DNA of 64,000 nt from AP-15 sp963738185 (GCA_963738185.1 CAVTVA010000003.1:806001-870000), one strand, 5' to 3'. Positions 37,309-46,227 are shown, counted from the first letter of the stretch. Translations and numbers: made by a program. Notes: generated by a model from the sequence alone, not told the origin.

Positions 37309-39435
37309 ATGAGGGCGAGAAGGGCTGAGCGGCGCCGCCGGTGGGCGTTTTGGCCGATCGCGGCGTTGTTGGCCGGAATTGGGTTGGGCTGGCCCACCGG
37401 CGCGTTCGCGTTGGCGACGGGGTGGGTCGGCGACAATCATGCCGCGGCCCGGCTGATCACAGCGGTCGATGCGGCCGGGTCGGCGCCGAGGGTCGAGGCC
37501 GGCGTCGAGATCAGGCTGGCGCCGGGCTGGCATGCCTATTGGCGCTCGCCGGGCGACGCCGGCATCCCGCCCAGCATCGATTGGGCGGGCTCGGACAATC
37601 TGGCGCGGGCGCGGATCTTCTGGCCGGCGCCGCAGCGGTATTCGCTGCAAGGCTTCGAGACCGCGGGGTACCAGGATCACGTCGTCTTGCCGGTCCGGCT
37701 GACACTGTTGCGGCCGGGTCGGCCGCTCGTGCTCCACGCTGCGATCGACTATGCCGCCTGCGCGCAGATCTGCGTTCCCTATTCGGCAAAGCTCGTGCTG
37801 AACCTGCCGGCAGGCGCCGCCTCGCCCTCGCCGCAGGCGGGGCTGATCGCCGCCGCGCATGCCCGGGTCCCGCAAAGCCTCGCCGCGGCCGGGGTCGAGC
37901 TGATCTCGGCCGATGCCGGGGGCATTGGGCAAAAGGCCTCGCTGGTCGTGCGGCTGCGCTCGAACGGCGCGGCGTTTCACTCCCCCGACCTGTTTGTCGA
38001 GGGCCTGACCAACGGCTCGCCGGGCCGCCCCGAGGTGGAGCTGTCGCGGTCCGGTCATGTCGCACGTTTGGCGGTTCCGATCCGCGACGCGGGCGCCTCC
38101 GGCATTGCCGGCAAAAAGCTGACCTTGACCTTGGTCGATGGCGCCCGGGCCGCCGAATTCGTCGCCGCACCGCTGCCGGGGCCGCCGCCGCCGGCCACGG
38201 CCGCGCTGCTGCCGATCCTGGCTGTCGCGCTATTGGGCGGGCTCATTTTGAACGCGATGCCGTGCGTGCTGCCGGTGCTGTCGCTGAAGCTGTTGTCGCT
38301 GGCGAGCCAGGCGGGGGCCGATCGCCGGCGGGTGCGGATCGGGCTGGTCATGACCGCGTTCGGCGTGCTCGCCTCGTTTGCGCTGATCGCGGCTGCGCTG
38401 ATCGCGGCGCGGGCGTCCGGAGCGGCAATCGGCTGGGGCATGCAATTTCAGTGGCCGTGGTTCATCGCGGCGATGGCGGCGCTGACGACCTTGTTCGCGG
38501 CGAGCCTATGGGGATGGCTGCCGATCGGCCTGCCACGGCTCGCCTATGACGCCGCCGCGGCGAGCCGCAGCCGCCGGCCTTACGCCGACGCGTTCCTGAC
38601 CGGGGCCTTTGCCACTTTGCTCGCGACGCCATGCTCGGCGCCGTTTGTCGGCACCGCAGTCGGGTTTGCGCTGGTCCAGGGGCCGCGCCTGATCATGCTG
38701 ATCTTTGCCGCGCTCGGGCTGGGCTTTGCTGCACCCTATCTCGCGGTTGCCGCGTTTCCGCGGCTGGTTCGGCTGCTGCCCCGGCCGGGGCGTTGGATGG
38801 ACTGGCTGCGCGCGGTGCTGGGCCTGGCGCTGCTCGGGACGGCGGCGTGGCTGATCTTTGTGCTGATGGCGCTGTCTGGCGGGCGCGTGGCGGCCGGGAC
38901 CGGGGTCGCGCTCGCGATCGTGCTGGTGCTGCTGGCATTCAAGAACCGGCGCGAGTTGCCGGCGCTCGCCATGCGGCTGGCTTCGGCCTCGACGGCGGCG
39001 CTGCTGGCCGCCGCGGTGCTGTGGCCGGCCTTTGCCGGGGTCAGCCTGACCGGCGAGGCGGAGCAAACCGGGCGCTGGCGGGCTTTCGATCTGGCCGCGG
39101 TCCACCGGCTGGTGGGCGAGGACAAAACCGTCTTTGTCGATGTGAGCGCCGCCTGGTGCCTGACCTGCAAGGTCAATGAAGCCGCGGTGCTCGACCGCGC
39201 GCCGGTGGCGTCCCGGCTGTTCGGCCCGGGAGTGGTGGCGATGCGCGGCGACTGGACGCGCCCCAACCCGGCCCTGACCCGCTACCTGCAGAGCTTTGGC
39301 CGCTACGGCATCCCGTTCAACGCAGTCTATGGCCCTGGCCGGCCGGACGGTGAAGTTCTGCCCGAGCTGTTAACGTCCGCCGCGGTGGAACGAGCGCTCG
39401 ATCGTGCTTCCGCTGGCATGGCCGCATCGCGATAA
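37309..39435 (+). CDS. DsbD/ScsB-type thiol:disulfide interchange transmembrane reductase
   Basis: Inner-membrane electron conduit of 708 residues carrying reducing power to periplasmic proteins. A signal-anchor is followed by a periplasmic DsbD-alpha-like domain with paired Cys (YAACAQICVPYSAKLVL). The eight-helix membrane domain has redox Cys in MPCVLPVLSLKLL and TPCSAPFVGTAVGF. The C-terminal thioredoxin-like domain has WCLTCK. This size and the N-terminal domain match ScsB-like DsbD proteins. The start ATG at 37309 was chosen because the signal sequence begins there; an ATG 14 codons upstream exists. Confidence 0.9.
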   Translation: MRARRAERRRRWAFWPIAALLAGIGLGWPTGAFALATGWVGDNHAAARLITAVDAAGSAPRVEAGVEIRLAPGWHAYWRSPGDAGIPPSIDWAGSDNLARARIFWPAPQRYSLQGFETAGYQDHVVLPVRLTLLRPGRPLVLHAAIDYAACAQICVPYSAKLVLNLPAGAASPSPQAGLIAAAHARVPQSLAAAGVELISADAGGIGQKASLVVRLRSNGAAFHSPDLFVEGLTNGSPGRPEVELSRSGHVARLAVPIRDAGASGIAGKKLTLTLVDGARAAEFVAAPLPGPPPPATAALLPILAVALLGGLILNAMPCVLPVLSLKLLSLASQAGADRRRVRIGLVMTAFGVLASFALIAAALIAARASGAAIGWGMQFQWPWFIAAMAALTTLFAASLWGWLPIGLPRLAYDAAAASRSRRPYADAFLTGAFATLLATPCSAPFVGTAVGFALVQGPRLIMLIFAALGLGFAAPYLAVAAFPRLVRLLPRPGRWMDWLRAVLGLALLGTAAWLIFVLMALSGGRVAAGTGVALAIVLVLLAFKNRRELPALAMRLASASTAALLAAAVLWPAFAGVSLTGEAEQTGRWRAFDLAAVHRLVGEDKTVFVDVSAAWCLTCKVNEAAVLDRAPVASRLFGPGVVAMRGDWTRPNPALTRYLQSFGRYGIPFNAVYGPGRPDGEVLPELLTSAAVERALDRASAGMAASR

Positions 39436-39527
39436 TAGCGGCGCCGCGGCTGGGCAAAAGCAAAGGCAACTTGCCACGGCGCTGCAAGCTTGGCGGGTGG
39501 CCCCTCGGTTGATCCTGCGGCGAGCCA

Positions 39528-39734
39528 ATGAACAAGCGACTGGGCGAGAGCGACCGCGTGACCGACGAGAGGCGAACGTCAGCGCTGCTCGGGCTGATCA
39601 TCGTGCTGGCATTGGCGATTGCCGGCGTCATCCTGATCCGCGATCTTGGCCAGGAATCGCGCCTCGAAGACTGCCTGATGTCGGGCCGGACAAATTGCGC
39701 CCCGATCGAGCTGCCGCCGCGCCCCTATCAGTAG
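39528..39734 (+). CDS. small single-pass membrane protein
   Basis: 68-residue protein with one helix (SALLGLIIVLALAIAGVILI) and a short periplasmic tail with two Cys (EDCLMSGRTNCAPI) that could form a disulfide. Similar small proteins occur in other Rhodospirillales-type genomes; the function is unknown. It lies 92 bp after the DsbD-like gene on the same strand, and a redox link through the Cys pair is possible but unproven. Confidence 0.7.
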   Translation: MNKRLGESDRVTDERRTSALLGLIIVLALAIAGVILIRDLGQESRLEDCLMSGRTNCAPIELPPRPYQ

Positions 39735-39758
39735 TCTCGCTCGCTGTTGACCGAGCCG

Positions 39759-40142
39759 TTACGACCGGCGGCGAAGTGCCGTCACCTCGATTTCGATTTT
39801 CATGCGGGGATCGACGAGACCGCAGACGAGCGCGGTCGCCGCCGGGCGGATCGCGCCAAAGGCTTCGCCCAGGACCGGGACCACGCGAGGCCAATCGGCC
39901 ATGTCGGGGAGGTAGTAGCGCACCCGCACGACATCGCCGAGGCCGGCGCCGGCTTCGCCCAGCGCCGCCGCGATATTGCGCAACGCCTGCCGCGCCTGCT
40001 CGGCGGGGTCGGCGGCGATTGTCATCTGCGCGTAGTCGAACCCGGTGGTGCCGGCGACAAAGACCCAGTCGCCCTCCACCACCGCTCGGCTGTACCCGGC
40101 CGCCGCCTCAAACGGCGAGCCCGACGAAATCAGCCGGCGCAT
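39759..40142 (-). CDS. ridA: RidA family protein (YjgF/YER057c/UK114)
   Basis: 127-residue trimeric enamine/imine deaminase. Family features are YSRAVVEGDWVFVAGTTGFD, QARQALRNIAAALGEAGAGL, VVRVRYYLPDMADWPRV and the terminal MKIEIEVTAL with the substrate-binding Arg just before it. It may hydrolyse reactive 2-aminoacrylate-type intermediates. The start is one base from the end of the dehydrogenase gene upstream, so it is the last gene of that operon. Confidence 0.9.
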   Translation of the reverse strand: MRRLISSGSPFEAAAGYSRAVVEGDWVFVAGTTGFDYAQMTIAADPAEQARQALRNIAAALGEAGAGLGDVVRVRYYLPDMADWPRVVPVLGEAFGAIRPAATALVCGLVDPRMKIEIEVTALRRRS

Positions 40143-40143
40143 G

Positions 40144-41316
40144 TCACGCGGTCTCGGTGAAGATTTCGCGGCCGATCAGCATGCGGCGGATCTCCGAGGT
40201 GCCGGCGCCGATCTCGTAGAGCTTGGCGTCGCGCAGCAAGCGGCCGGCCGGAAATTCGTTGATGTAGCCGTTGCCGCCCAAAATTTGCACCGCGTCGAGC
40301 GCGATCGCCGTCGCCTTCTCGGCGGCGTAGAGGATCGCGCCGGCGGCGTCCTTGCGCGTCGTCTGGCCACGGTCGCAGGCCCGCGCCACCGCGTAGACGT
40401 AGGATTTGCAGGCGTTCATCCCGGTGTACATATCGGCGATCTTGGCCTGGATCAGCTGGAACTCGCCGATCGGCTGTCCGAACTGCCGGCGGTCGTGGAT
40501 ATAGGGGATCACGAGGTCGAGGCAGGCCTGCATGATGCCGAGCGGGCCGGCGGCCAGCACCGTTCGCTCGTAATCGAGCCCGCTCATCAGCACGTGCACG
40601 CCTTCGCCCTCGGCGCCCAGAACATTCTCCTGCGGCACCTCGCAATCCTCGAACACCAGCTCCGAGGTCGGCGAGCCGCGCATGCCGAGCTTGTCGAGCT
40701 TTTGAGCCGGGCGGAACCCCTTAAAGCCCTTCTCAATCAGAAACGCGGTGATGCCGCGCGCGCCAGCCTCGGGCCGGGTCTTGGCGTAGACAACCAAGGT
40801 GTCGGCGACATGGCCGTTGGTGATCCACAGCTTGGTGCCGTTGAGCAGGTAATGGTCGCCCCTTCTGTCGGCGCGCAGCCGCATCGAAACGACATCGGAG
40901 CCGGCCTCGGGCTCGCTCATCGCCAACGCGCCAACATGCTCGCCCGAGATCAGCTTGGGCAGATACTTGCGCTTTTGCGCCTCGCTGCCGTTGCGGCGGA
41001 TCTGGTTGACGCAAAGGTTTGAATGCGCGCCATAGGATAAACCGACCGAGGCCGAGGCGCGGCTCACCTCCTCCATCGCCACGCAATGGGCAAGATAGCC
41101 CATGCCGGCGCCGCCATATTCCTCCTCGACGGTAATCCCGAAGAGGCCGAGGGCGCCCATCCGCGGCCACAGCTCGGCCGGAAAGCGGTCGGCGCGGTCG
41201 ATCTCGGCGGCGAGCGGCGCCACCTCGCCCTCCGCAAAAGCGCGCACGCTTGCGCGCAGCATGTCGATCTCCGGGCCGAGGTCGAAATCTAATGAGGCGA
41301 GCCGGGTATTGTGCAT
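40144..41316 (-). CDS. ivd: isovaleryl-CoA dehydrogenase-like acyl-CoA dehydrogenase
   Basis: FAD flavoenzyme of 390 residues oxidising a short branched acyl-CoA. FAD/substrate motifs are GALAMSEPEAGSDVVSM and WITNGHVADTLVVYAK. The catalytic Glu is in the isovaleryl-type position (SGLDYERTVLAAGPLGIMQA), not the C-terminal position of medium-chain enzymes. The C-terminus has LGGNGYINEFPAGRLLRDAK and EIGAGTSEIRRMLIG. The ATG at 41316 (MHNTRLASLDFDLG) replaces a longer open frame. It lies 35 bp after the hydrolase gamma-type gene, so it is probably co-transcribed. Confidence 0.9.
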   Translation of the reverse strand: MHNTRLASLDFDLGPEIDMLRASVRAFAEGEVAPLAAEIDRADRFPAELWPRMGALGLFGITVEEEYGGAGMGYLAHCVAMEEVSRASASVGLSYGAHSNLCVNQIRRNGSEAQKRKYLPKLISGEHVGALAMSEPEAGSDVVSMRLRADRRGDHYLLNGTKLWITNGHVADTLVVYAKTRPEAGARGITAFLIEKGFKGFRPAQKLDKLGMRGSPTSELVFEDCEVPQENVLGAEGEGVHVLMSGLDYERTVLAAGPLGIMQACLDLVIPYIHDRRQFGQPIGEFQLIQAKIADMYTGMNACKSYVYAVARACDRGQTTRKDAAGAILYAAEKATAIALDAVQILGGNGYINEFPAGRLLRDAKLYEIGAGTSEIRRMLIGREIFTETA

Positions 41317-41351
41317 CGATCGCGGCTCCGGATCGCGACGGCGAAGCCCGG

Positions 41352-42059
41352 TCAGGCGGCGCCCGGCGTGGAGGCGGTTGTCCAATTGACGTCGGGTAGT
41401 GCTACCCCGATCATCGTATCGCGGGTGACGATCGAGGCGAGCCGCTCCTCGCTCCATGCTTCGGTGCCGGCGGGGCGCATCGGCAGCACGATATACCGCG
41501 TCTTCTGGTTCGAGTCGTGAACCCGCACCTCGACATCGGGCGGGATGATCGTGCCGAACTCGGCCAGCACCTGGCGCGGCCAGCGCACCACGCGGCGGCG
41601 GTAGGTCGGCCGCTCATACCAGGCGGGCGACATCCCGAGCAGCGGGCGCGGGTAGCACGAGCACAGGGTGCAGACGATCACATTGTGGATCTTTGGCGTA
41701 TTCTCGCAGGCGATCAGATAGGTGTAATCGCTCGGCGTGCCGGTGCCGGTCGGCTGCATCCAGTCGATGCCCAATTCCTTGCAGGCGACGACGCCGTCCT
41801 GGAGCAGGCGCTCCTTGAATTGCGGATCGACCCAGGCCCGCGCCACGACGCGGGCGCCCGCGCTCGGGCCGACATTATCGACATTGTCGTACCATTCGAG
41901 GAAGCGGCGGTGGTCCTCGGCCGAAAACAGCCCCTTGGCGATCGCCAGCTCGCGGATGGCGGTTTCGAGGATGGTGAATTCGACGGCTTCGTGCTGCTCG
42001 ATTGGAGCAGGAGCATGGGTGTGGGTGTGGCCGTCTGCGTGCTGATGTGACGTTTCCAT
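41352..42059 (-). CDS. scnC: thiocyanate hydrolase gamma-type subunit (cobalt nitrile hydratase alpha fold)
   Basis: Metal-bearing subunit of 235 residues. The active-site claw is VCTLCSCYPRPLLG; Thr in the second position is the cobalt-type pattern (iron enzymes have Ser). The N-terminus is very His-rich (HQHADGHTHTHAP), a feature I recall from the Thiobacillus thioparus thiocyanate hydrolase gamma chain. Further family segments are AIRELAIAKGLFSAEDHRRF, PTYRRRVVRWPRQVLAEFG and DSNQKTRYIVLPMRP. With the two genes before it, this gives the scnB-scnA-scnC order. Likely reaction: thiocyanate + 2 H2O to COS + NH3 + OH-, or hydration of a nitrile. No activator gene is visible nearby. Confidence 0.85.
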   Translation of the reverse strand: METSHQHADGHTHTHAPAPIEQHEAVEFTILETAIRELAIAKGLFSAEDHRRFLEWYDNVDNVGPSAGARVVARAWVDPQFKERLLQDGVVACKELGIDWMQPTGTGTPSDYTYLIACENTPKIHNVIVCTLCSCYPRPLLGMSPAWYERPTYRRRVVRWPRQVLAEFGTIIPPDVEVRVHDSNQKTRYIVLPMRPAGTEAWSEERLASIVTRDTMIGVALPDVNWTTASTPGAA

Positions 42060-42089
42060 CGCGTGCTTCCCCTGTTGCAGGGCGTCCCG

Positions 42090-42401
42090 TCAGCCTGGCG
42101 GGTTCACGGCCGGCGCAGCCGCGGCCGGTTCGAGCCAGCGTTCGGAGAATTCAGTTTCGAGCGTGTCGATCGGGGCTCCGCCGTAGTCGGGCCATAGCTC
42201 GGACTGATAGAAGCGGACCATGTAAAAGGGTTCGCGCCGCCCTTCGTAGCGGCCCCATGCCTCGTCCTCGGGAATGACCCATTCGGGGCGCAGCGCCACG
42301 ACGACCCCGCTGTGGCCGCGGGTGTAGCCTTGGGTGCGGGTGTGAAAGATTGCCGGGATGTCGCGCACCGTGACCCGGTCGCCGACCTGGAATTTGCTCA
42401 T
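42090..42401 (-). CDS. scnA: thiocyanate hydrolase alpha-type subunit (SH3-like, nitrile hydratase beta C-domain)
   Basis: 103-residue SH3-like barrel matching the C-terminal half of nitrile hydratase beta. Motifs are KFQVGDRVTVRDIPAIFHTR, QGYTRGHSGVVVAL, FYMVRFYQSELWPDYG and DTLETEFSERWLE. In ordinary nitrile hydratases this domain is fused to the next-described one; separate genes are the thiocyanate hydrolase arrangement. The start overlaps the scnB stop (ATGA) and scnC follows 30 bp later, so a stoichiometric complex is expected. Confidence 0.85.
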   Translation of the reverse strand: MSKFQVGDRVTVRDIPAIFHTRTQGYTRGHSGVVVALRPEWVIPEDEAWGRYEGRREPFYMVRFYQSELWPDYGGAPIDTLETEFSERWLEPAAAAPAVNPPG

Positions 42402-42829
42402 GCCGCCCCCTCCTGACGGGCGCGCACCTCTTCCATCTTGGCCAGCAGCTCGTCGGGCGTGATCAGCCCCTTGTCGAACAGCATCTTGGCGGCGGCGAGC
42501 AGCCATCGCGCATAATAGGGCGTGGCGAAATAGAGGGTCTCGCCGAGGTCGTTCTCCCGTCGGCGCCGCTCCTCGCTGACCCAATGGCCGCGCCAAGCCA
42601 GGCATTCCGCGGTGCAATGCGTGTTCTTTTCCCAGATCGCCGGCTTGTGCAGCGACTTGTCGATCGGCCCATCGGGCTGCCCGCCGACATCATGCACCAC
42701 GTGCAGCAGCGCCTCGGCGCGGCTCTGCGAAATCGTCAGCGGCAAATCCGCGGCGCGATACCCCGCCGGCGCATGGGCCCTGACCTCCGCCAAGAGCGCC
42801 GCATAGGTGCTCGACACGTCCGTGGCCAT
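42398..42829 (-). CDS. scnB: thiocyanate hydrolase beta-type subunit (nitrile hydratase beta N-domain)
   Basis: 143-residue helical subunit. Motifs are LLHVVHDVGGQPDGPID, AECLAWRGHWVSEERRRREN, ATPYYARWLLAAAKML and DKGLITPDELLAKMEEVR; the EERRRR stretch is where the active-site arginines of thiocyanate hydrolase lie. The chosen ATG (42829) has GAGG five bases upstream; a GTG two codons earlier is possible. First gene of the three-subunit set; an aminotransferase gene lies 83 bp upstream on the same strand. Confidence 0.85.
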   Translation of the reverse strand: MATDVSSTYAALLAEVRAHAPAGYRAADLPLTISQSRAEALLHVVHDVGGQPDGPIDKSLHKPAIWEKNTHCTAECLAWRGHWVSEERRRRENDLGETLYFATPYYARWLLAAAKMLFDKGLITPDELLAKMEEVRARQEGAA

Positions 42830-42912
42830 CAGCACCTCGCTTCAACTCAATCCAGGGATTGATGGATTACCGCAGACTTGCGGGGCGGCCAAAAGCACAT
42901 CCATTGCCCGGA

Positions 42913-44163
42913 TCAGCCCGAAGCGGCCGCACGGCGGATGTTGGCGCTCTGCTCGGGCAGGCCGGTTTCCTCGTAGCACACACGCGCCAGGGTGGCGACG
43001 CCGGCGCGGATCTCGTCCTTTGACGGCAAGGCGAAACAGAGCCGCAGATGCGATTTGGTCGCGACCGGGTTGCACGACCATTCGGGGCCGGGATTGAAGA
43101 CCAGCCCCTCCTTGGCGGCGGGGGCGACGAGCCGGGTCACATCGACCCGGTCGGGGAGCTTGATCCACAAGAAGATGCCGCCCTTTGGCCGCCACATCTT
43201 TTCGACCGTGGTGCCAAACTCGCGTTCGAGCGCGTCCACCATGGTGTCGAGCTTTTCTTTTAAGATCCCGGTCAACTCGCCGACATGCTCGGTGAAATGA
43301 CGCGAGAAATATTCGGCGACGACCATCTGCTCGAGGGCGCCGGTGCCGCTGTCGGTCTCGCGCTTGCAGCCGACGAGCCGGCTCATCACCTCCCAATCGG
43401 CGACGACGTAGCCGAGCCGCAAGGCGGGCGACAAGGTCTTCGAAAACGAGCCGACATGGATCACCTGGCTCGGGTCGAGCGAATAGATCGCCGGCGGCGC
43501 GCCGTCGCGCCAGGTCAAATCGGCGTAGCACTCGTCCTCGAAAATCGGGACACCGTGCTTGCGGGCGAGGTCGAGCAGCGCGTGCCGGCGCTCCAATGGC
43601 AGGATCGAGCCGGTCGGGTTCTGCACGGTCGGGATCGTGTAAATGTATTTGGGCACGGTCCCCTTGCGCTTCAGCTCGTCGAGGATGCGATCGAGCGCGT
43701 CGATCTTCAGCCCGTCATCGTCGAGCGGCGCGCCGACGACATTGACGCCCTGCCGCTGCACCTTGGTCAAGGCGCCGCCATAAGTGAATTCTTCGAGGAT
43801 CACCGTGTCGCCGCGTTCGAGCAGCACGCGGTTGACCAAATCGAGGCCCTGGCCGGAGCCCGAGGTGATCAGCACCTCGTCGGGCGAGCATTGGATGCCG
43901 CGGCCCTTGACCTTGCCAACGACGAATTCGCGGATGGCGCGGAAGCCCTGCGGCCCGTGCGGGTTGTAGAGCGCCAGATCGGCCCCCTCGCGCCGCAAGA
44001 CCGCCTCGGCCGCCGCCGCCAATGCCGCCGCCGGCACATGCTCGGGGTCGTTGTGGCCGCCGATGAAATTGTACTTCGGAAACCCAGTCCAGCGCGGCGC
44101 CGCCGGCGGCAGGTCTTTGGCTAGGAGGTGGCTGTAGGCGAAACCGGTGGCGGCCATTGTCAT
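42913..44163 (-). CDS. PLP-dependent class I/II aminotransferase (2-aminoadipate/MocR-type)
   Basis: 416-residue fold-type I aminotransferase. Motifs are YNPHGPQGFRAIREFV, TSGSGQGLDLVNRVLLERGD, IPTVQNPTGSILPLERR, FEDECYADLTW and the Schiff-base Lys in HVGSFSKTLSPALRLGYVVA. The sequence type resembles LysN/ARO8-like enzymes acting on aminoadipate, aromatic or branched amino acids. No DNA-binding domain is present. It lies between the FAH-family gene and scnB in one minus-strand run. Confidence 0.88.
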   Translation of the reverse strand: MTMAATGFAYSHLLAKDLPPAAPRWTGFPKYNFIGGHNDPEHVPAAALAAAAEAVLRREGADLALYNPHGPQGFRAIREFVVGKVKGRGIQCSPDEVLITSGSGQGLDLVNRVLLERGDTVILEEFTYGGALTKVQRQGVNVVGAPLDDDGLKIDALDRILDELKRKGTVPKYIYTIPTVQNPTGSILPLERRHALLDLARKHGVPIFEDECYADLTWRDGAPPAIYSLDPSQVIHVGSFSKTLSPALRLGYVVADWEVMSRLVGCKRETDSGTGALEQMVVAEYFSRHFTEHVGELTGILKEKLDTMVDALEREFGTTVEKMWRPKGGIFLWIKLPDRVDVTRLVAPAAKEGLVFNPGPEWSCNPVATKSHLRLCFALPSKDEIRAGVATLARVCYEETGLPEQSANIRRAAASG

Positions 44164-44190
44164 TCGTCCTCTTAAGCGCAGACGCTCTGA

Positions 44191-44282
44191 CCGTCATCAC
44201 TGGGCTCGTCCCGGTGATCCACGTCTCCCCGGCGCCGGCGTCGGGGAGACGTGGATGGCCGGAACAGGTCCGGCCATGACGG
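44191..44282. repeat. palindromic intergenic repeat (CCGTCAT...ATGACGG)
   Basis: 92-bp inverted repeat with terminal CCGTCAT and ATGACGG and a perfect central stem CCACGTCTCCCCG/CGGGGAGACGTGG. A shortened relative occurs at 56241-56304 (shared GGGCTTGTCCCGG-like and ATCCACGTC blocks). It separates the aminotransferase gene from the FAH-family gene upstream of it and may mark a transcript processing or attenuation point in the run. Confidence 0.85.
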
Positions 44283-44305
44283 ATATAAAGGGGAGCTGCC
44301 CTATG

Positions 44306-45257
44306 TCAGCGCGCGCCCTGGGCGTATTTGCCCGAGAGCTGCGGGGTGATGTCGGGGTAGGCGCCGGCGGTCTTCTGCGCCGCCGCCTCATGCATCTGCA
44401 GCCGGGTGCGCCGCTCCCATTTGCGGCCGAGCTCGTCCTTGACGTTAAAGGCGAGCTTGCCCACGCCCTCGATCTCGAGCTCGATCTTGTCGCCGTCCAT
44501 GAACGGGTTGAGCCCGCGGTGGTTGGTGCCGGTGGCGACGATGTCGCCTGGCTCCAGGGCATGGATCGAGCTCAGCCACTCGATGCAGCGCGGGATTTTG
44601 TGCGCCATGTCGCTGGTGTTGAAGTTCTGCATCAAGGTGCCGTTGTTGGAAAGCCGGATCTGCAATTTCTGCGGGTCCGGGATCTCGTCCTTGGTCACGA
44701 TGCAGGGTCCGATCGGCGCGAAGGTGTCGCGCGACTTCATCGCGAAAAATCCGGGGGCCGGCAGCCCTCGCGCCGAGCCGTCGATAAAGCATGTGTAGCC
44801 GAAGATATAGTCCATCGCGTCGGCGGCCTTGACGTTGCTCGCCCGCTTGCCGATCACCAGCGCCAATTCGGCCTCGCCCTCAAAGATCGTCCCCGGCGCG
44901 TCGGGCAATACCATCGTGTCGCCCGGCCCGCAGATGGCGTTCGCGGTCTTTTGGAACGCGTTGATCGGCGCCGGCGCGCTGCGGGTGCCGTCCTCCATAT
45001 AGTTGACCGCCATGCAGTCGATATTGTCCGGCTTGGGCAAGGGCGGCCGCAGCCGGACCGACGACAACGGCACGCCCTTGCCGCTCGCCGCCGCGTCCTG
45101 GAGCCTGCCCTTATACTGGTCGAACCGCGCGATCAGCCCGTTGATCAGGTCGCCCGGGCCCGGTATGCGGGATGTCATGCACCACCTGCGACACGTCAAC
45201 GACGTTGTCGCCCTTGACCACGCCGAGCTTCCAGTCGTCGAAATACACGAGCTTCAT
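44306..45257 (-). CDS. fumarylacetoacetate hydrolase family protein, one apparent +1 frameshift
   Basis: Metal-dependent C-C hydrolase, hydratase or decarboxylase of the FAH fold. From the ATG at 45257 (GGGAGG upstream) the N-terminus reads KLVYFDDWKLGVVKGDNVVD. Near 45155 an extra G in a CCCGGG run breaks the frame, which then continues GDLINGLIARFDQYK and the catalytic part: DNIDCMAVNYMEDGT, FEGEAELALVIGKRAS (metal ligands), DYIFGYTCFIDGSARGL and GDIVATGTNHRGLNPFMDGD. Corrected length 316 residues, normal. It would act late in ring-cleavage catabolism, fitting the oxygenase upstream. Confidence 0.87.
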
Positions 45258-45272
45258 GTCAGCAGCCTCCCT

Positions 45273-45623
45273 TTATTCGACAGGGACAAAGATGCAGTTG
45301 CGGATTTTGCCGTCGAGCGCCTTTGAGAGGTGCCCCTTGCCGGTGGTGTCCTCGACCAGCACCACCTCGCCGGCGCCGATCCGGCGCGCCTCGCCGTCGC
45401 TTGCAGTGATCTGCACGCCGGCGTCGAGGTTGATGATGTATTGCCGCCGGGGTGCGGGGTGCCAGTCGAGATCATAGGTCGGCGGCACCTCGCGGAAGAT
45501 GATGCCGTTGGCCGGCAGGCGCTTTGACAATTTGCCCGAGCGCGTCTCCTCGACCCATTCGATGTCGATGTCGCGCCAATGCGACTGACCGTTGGCGTCG
45601 GCATAAAGATTGTGGACCCGCAC
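45273..45623 (-). CDS. cupin-domain protein
   Basis: 116-residue single-domain cupin. Visible are HWRDIDIEWVEE, REVPPTYDLDWHPAPRRQYI, the loop DAGVQITASDGEARRIGAGE and VVLVEDTTGKGHLSKAL (second-motif His). Close relatives are annotated only as cupins; metal-dependent isomerase, dioxygenase or binding roles are all possible. It lies 15 bp upstream of the FAH-family gene and is surely co-transcribed with it. Confidence 0.82.
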   Translation of the reverse strand: MRVHNLYADANGQSHWRDIDIEWVEETRSGKLSKRLPANGIIFREVPPTYDLDWHPAPRRQYIINLDAGVQITASDGEARRIGAGEVVLVEDTTGKGHLSKALDGKIRNCIFVPVE

Positions 45624-45719
45624 CGCACCCCTCCCTCAAAATCGGCTGATGCCGCGCATATTAGCGGCGGAGCTAACCCCGGCGCCAGCCCCTTCCCTCG
45701 ACGCGCGAACCGCCCGCGA

Positions 45720-46209
45720 CTAAAGCGGGATCACCAAGAGGGTGTCGATCTTGTCGCTGTCGAGGATGACCAGGCGCTCGATAAAGCGGTAGGGCTCGGC
45801 CGCAGACATCGATGCGGTCGAGATAGCGGCCGGTGGCAAACAGGCTCATCTCGCCATCGTGCATGATCCGGACGGCGAGAAAGTTCGAGCGCACCTCGGC
45901 GATCCCGTCCGCGATTTCGCCGATCCGGGTCGGGCCGATGATGTGGCGGTAACGGTGCGGCTCGAAGATGTTGGCGCGGCGCAATGCCAGGATGCGGTCC
46001 TGCAGCATGCCCTTCGAGGCGGCGTAGACGATACCGTGGCGATAGCCGGCCTCGTGGCTCTCTCGGCTGGTGATCAGATAGCGGCAATCCTCGACAAAGA
46101 AATCGGGCCATTCTTCGAGCCGGTCGTCGTCGATGCATTCGGCATAGGCGGCGATCAGCTCGTGAATGCCCCGCCGAATGGCTTCGGTTGCCGGCTCGGA
46201 ATGGGCCAT
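45720..46209 (-). CDS. aromatic-ring-hydroxylating dioxygenase beta subunit, one apparent +1 frameshift
   Basis: Structural subunit (NTF2-like fold) of a Rieske oxygenase. Motifs are IDDDRLEEWPDFFVEDCRYL, GIVYAASKGMLQDRILALR and PHRYRHIIGPTRIGE. Near 45800 one extra base breaks the frame; the other frame gives EPYRFIERLVILDSDKIDTL and stops after VIPL. With the base removed the gene has 163 codons, as usual. The alpha-subunit gene lies just upstream, separated by a palindromic repeat. Confidence 0.88.
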
Positions 46210-46227
46210 GTGCCCTCGGGAGGTTAT

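Noticed and set aside
41352..42829. Ordinary cobalt nitrile hydratase
   Set aside because: The beta subunit is encoded as two separate genes in scnB-scnA order and the gamma-type chain has the His-rich start, which fits thiocyanate hydrolase better; a nitrile substrate remains possible.
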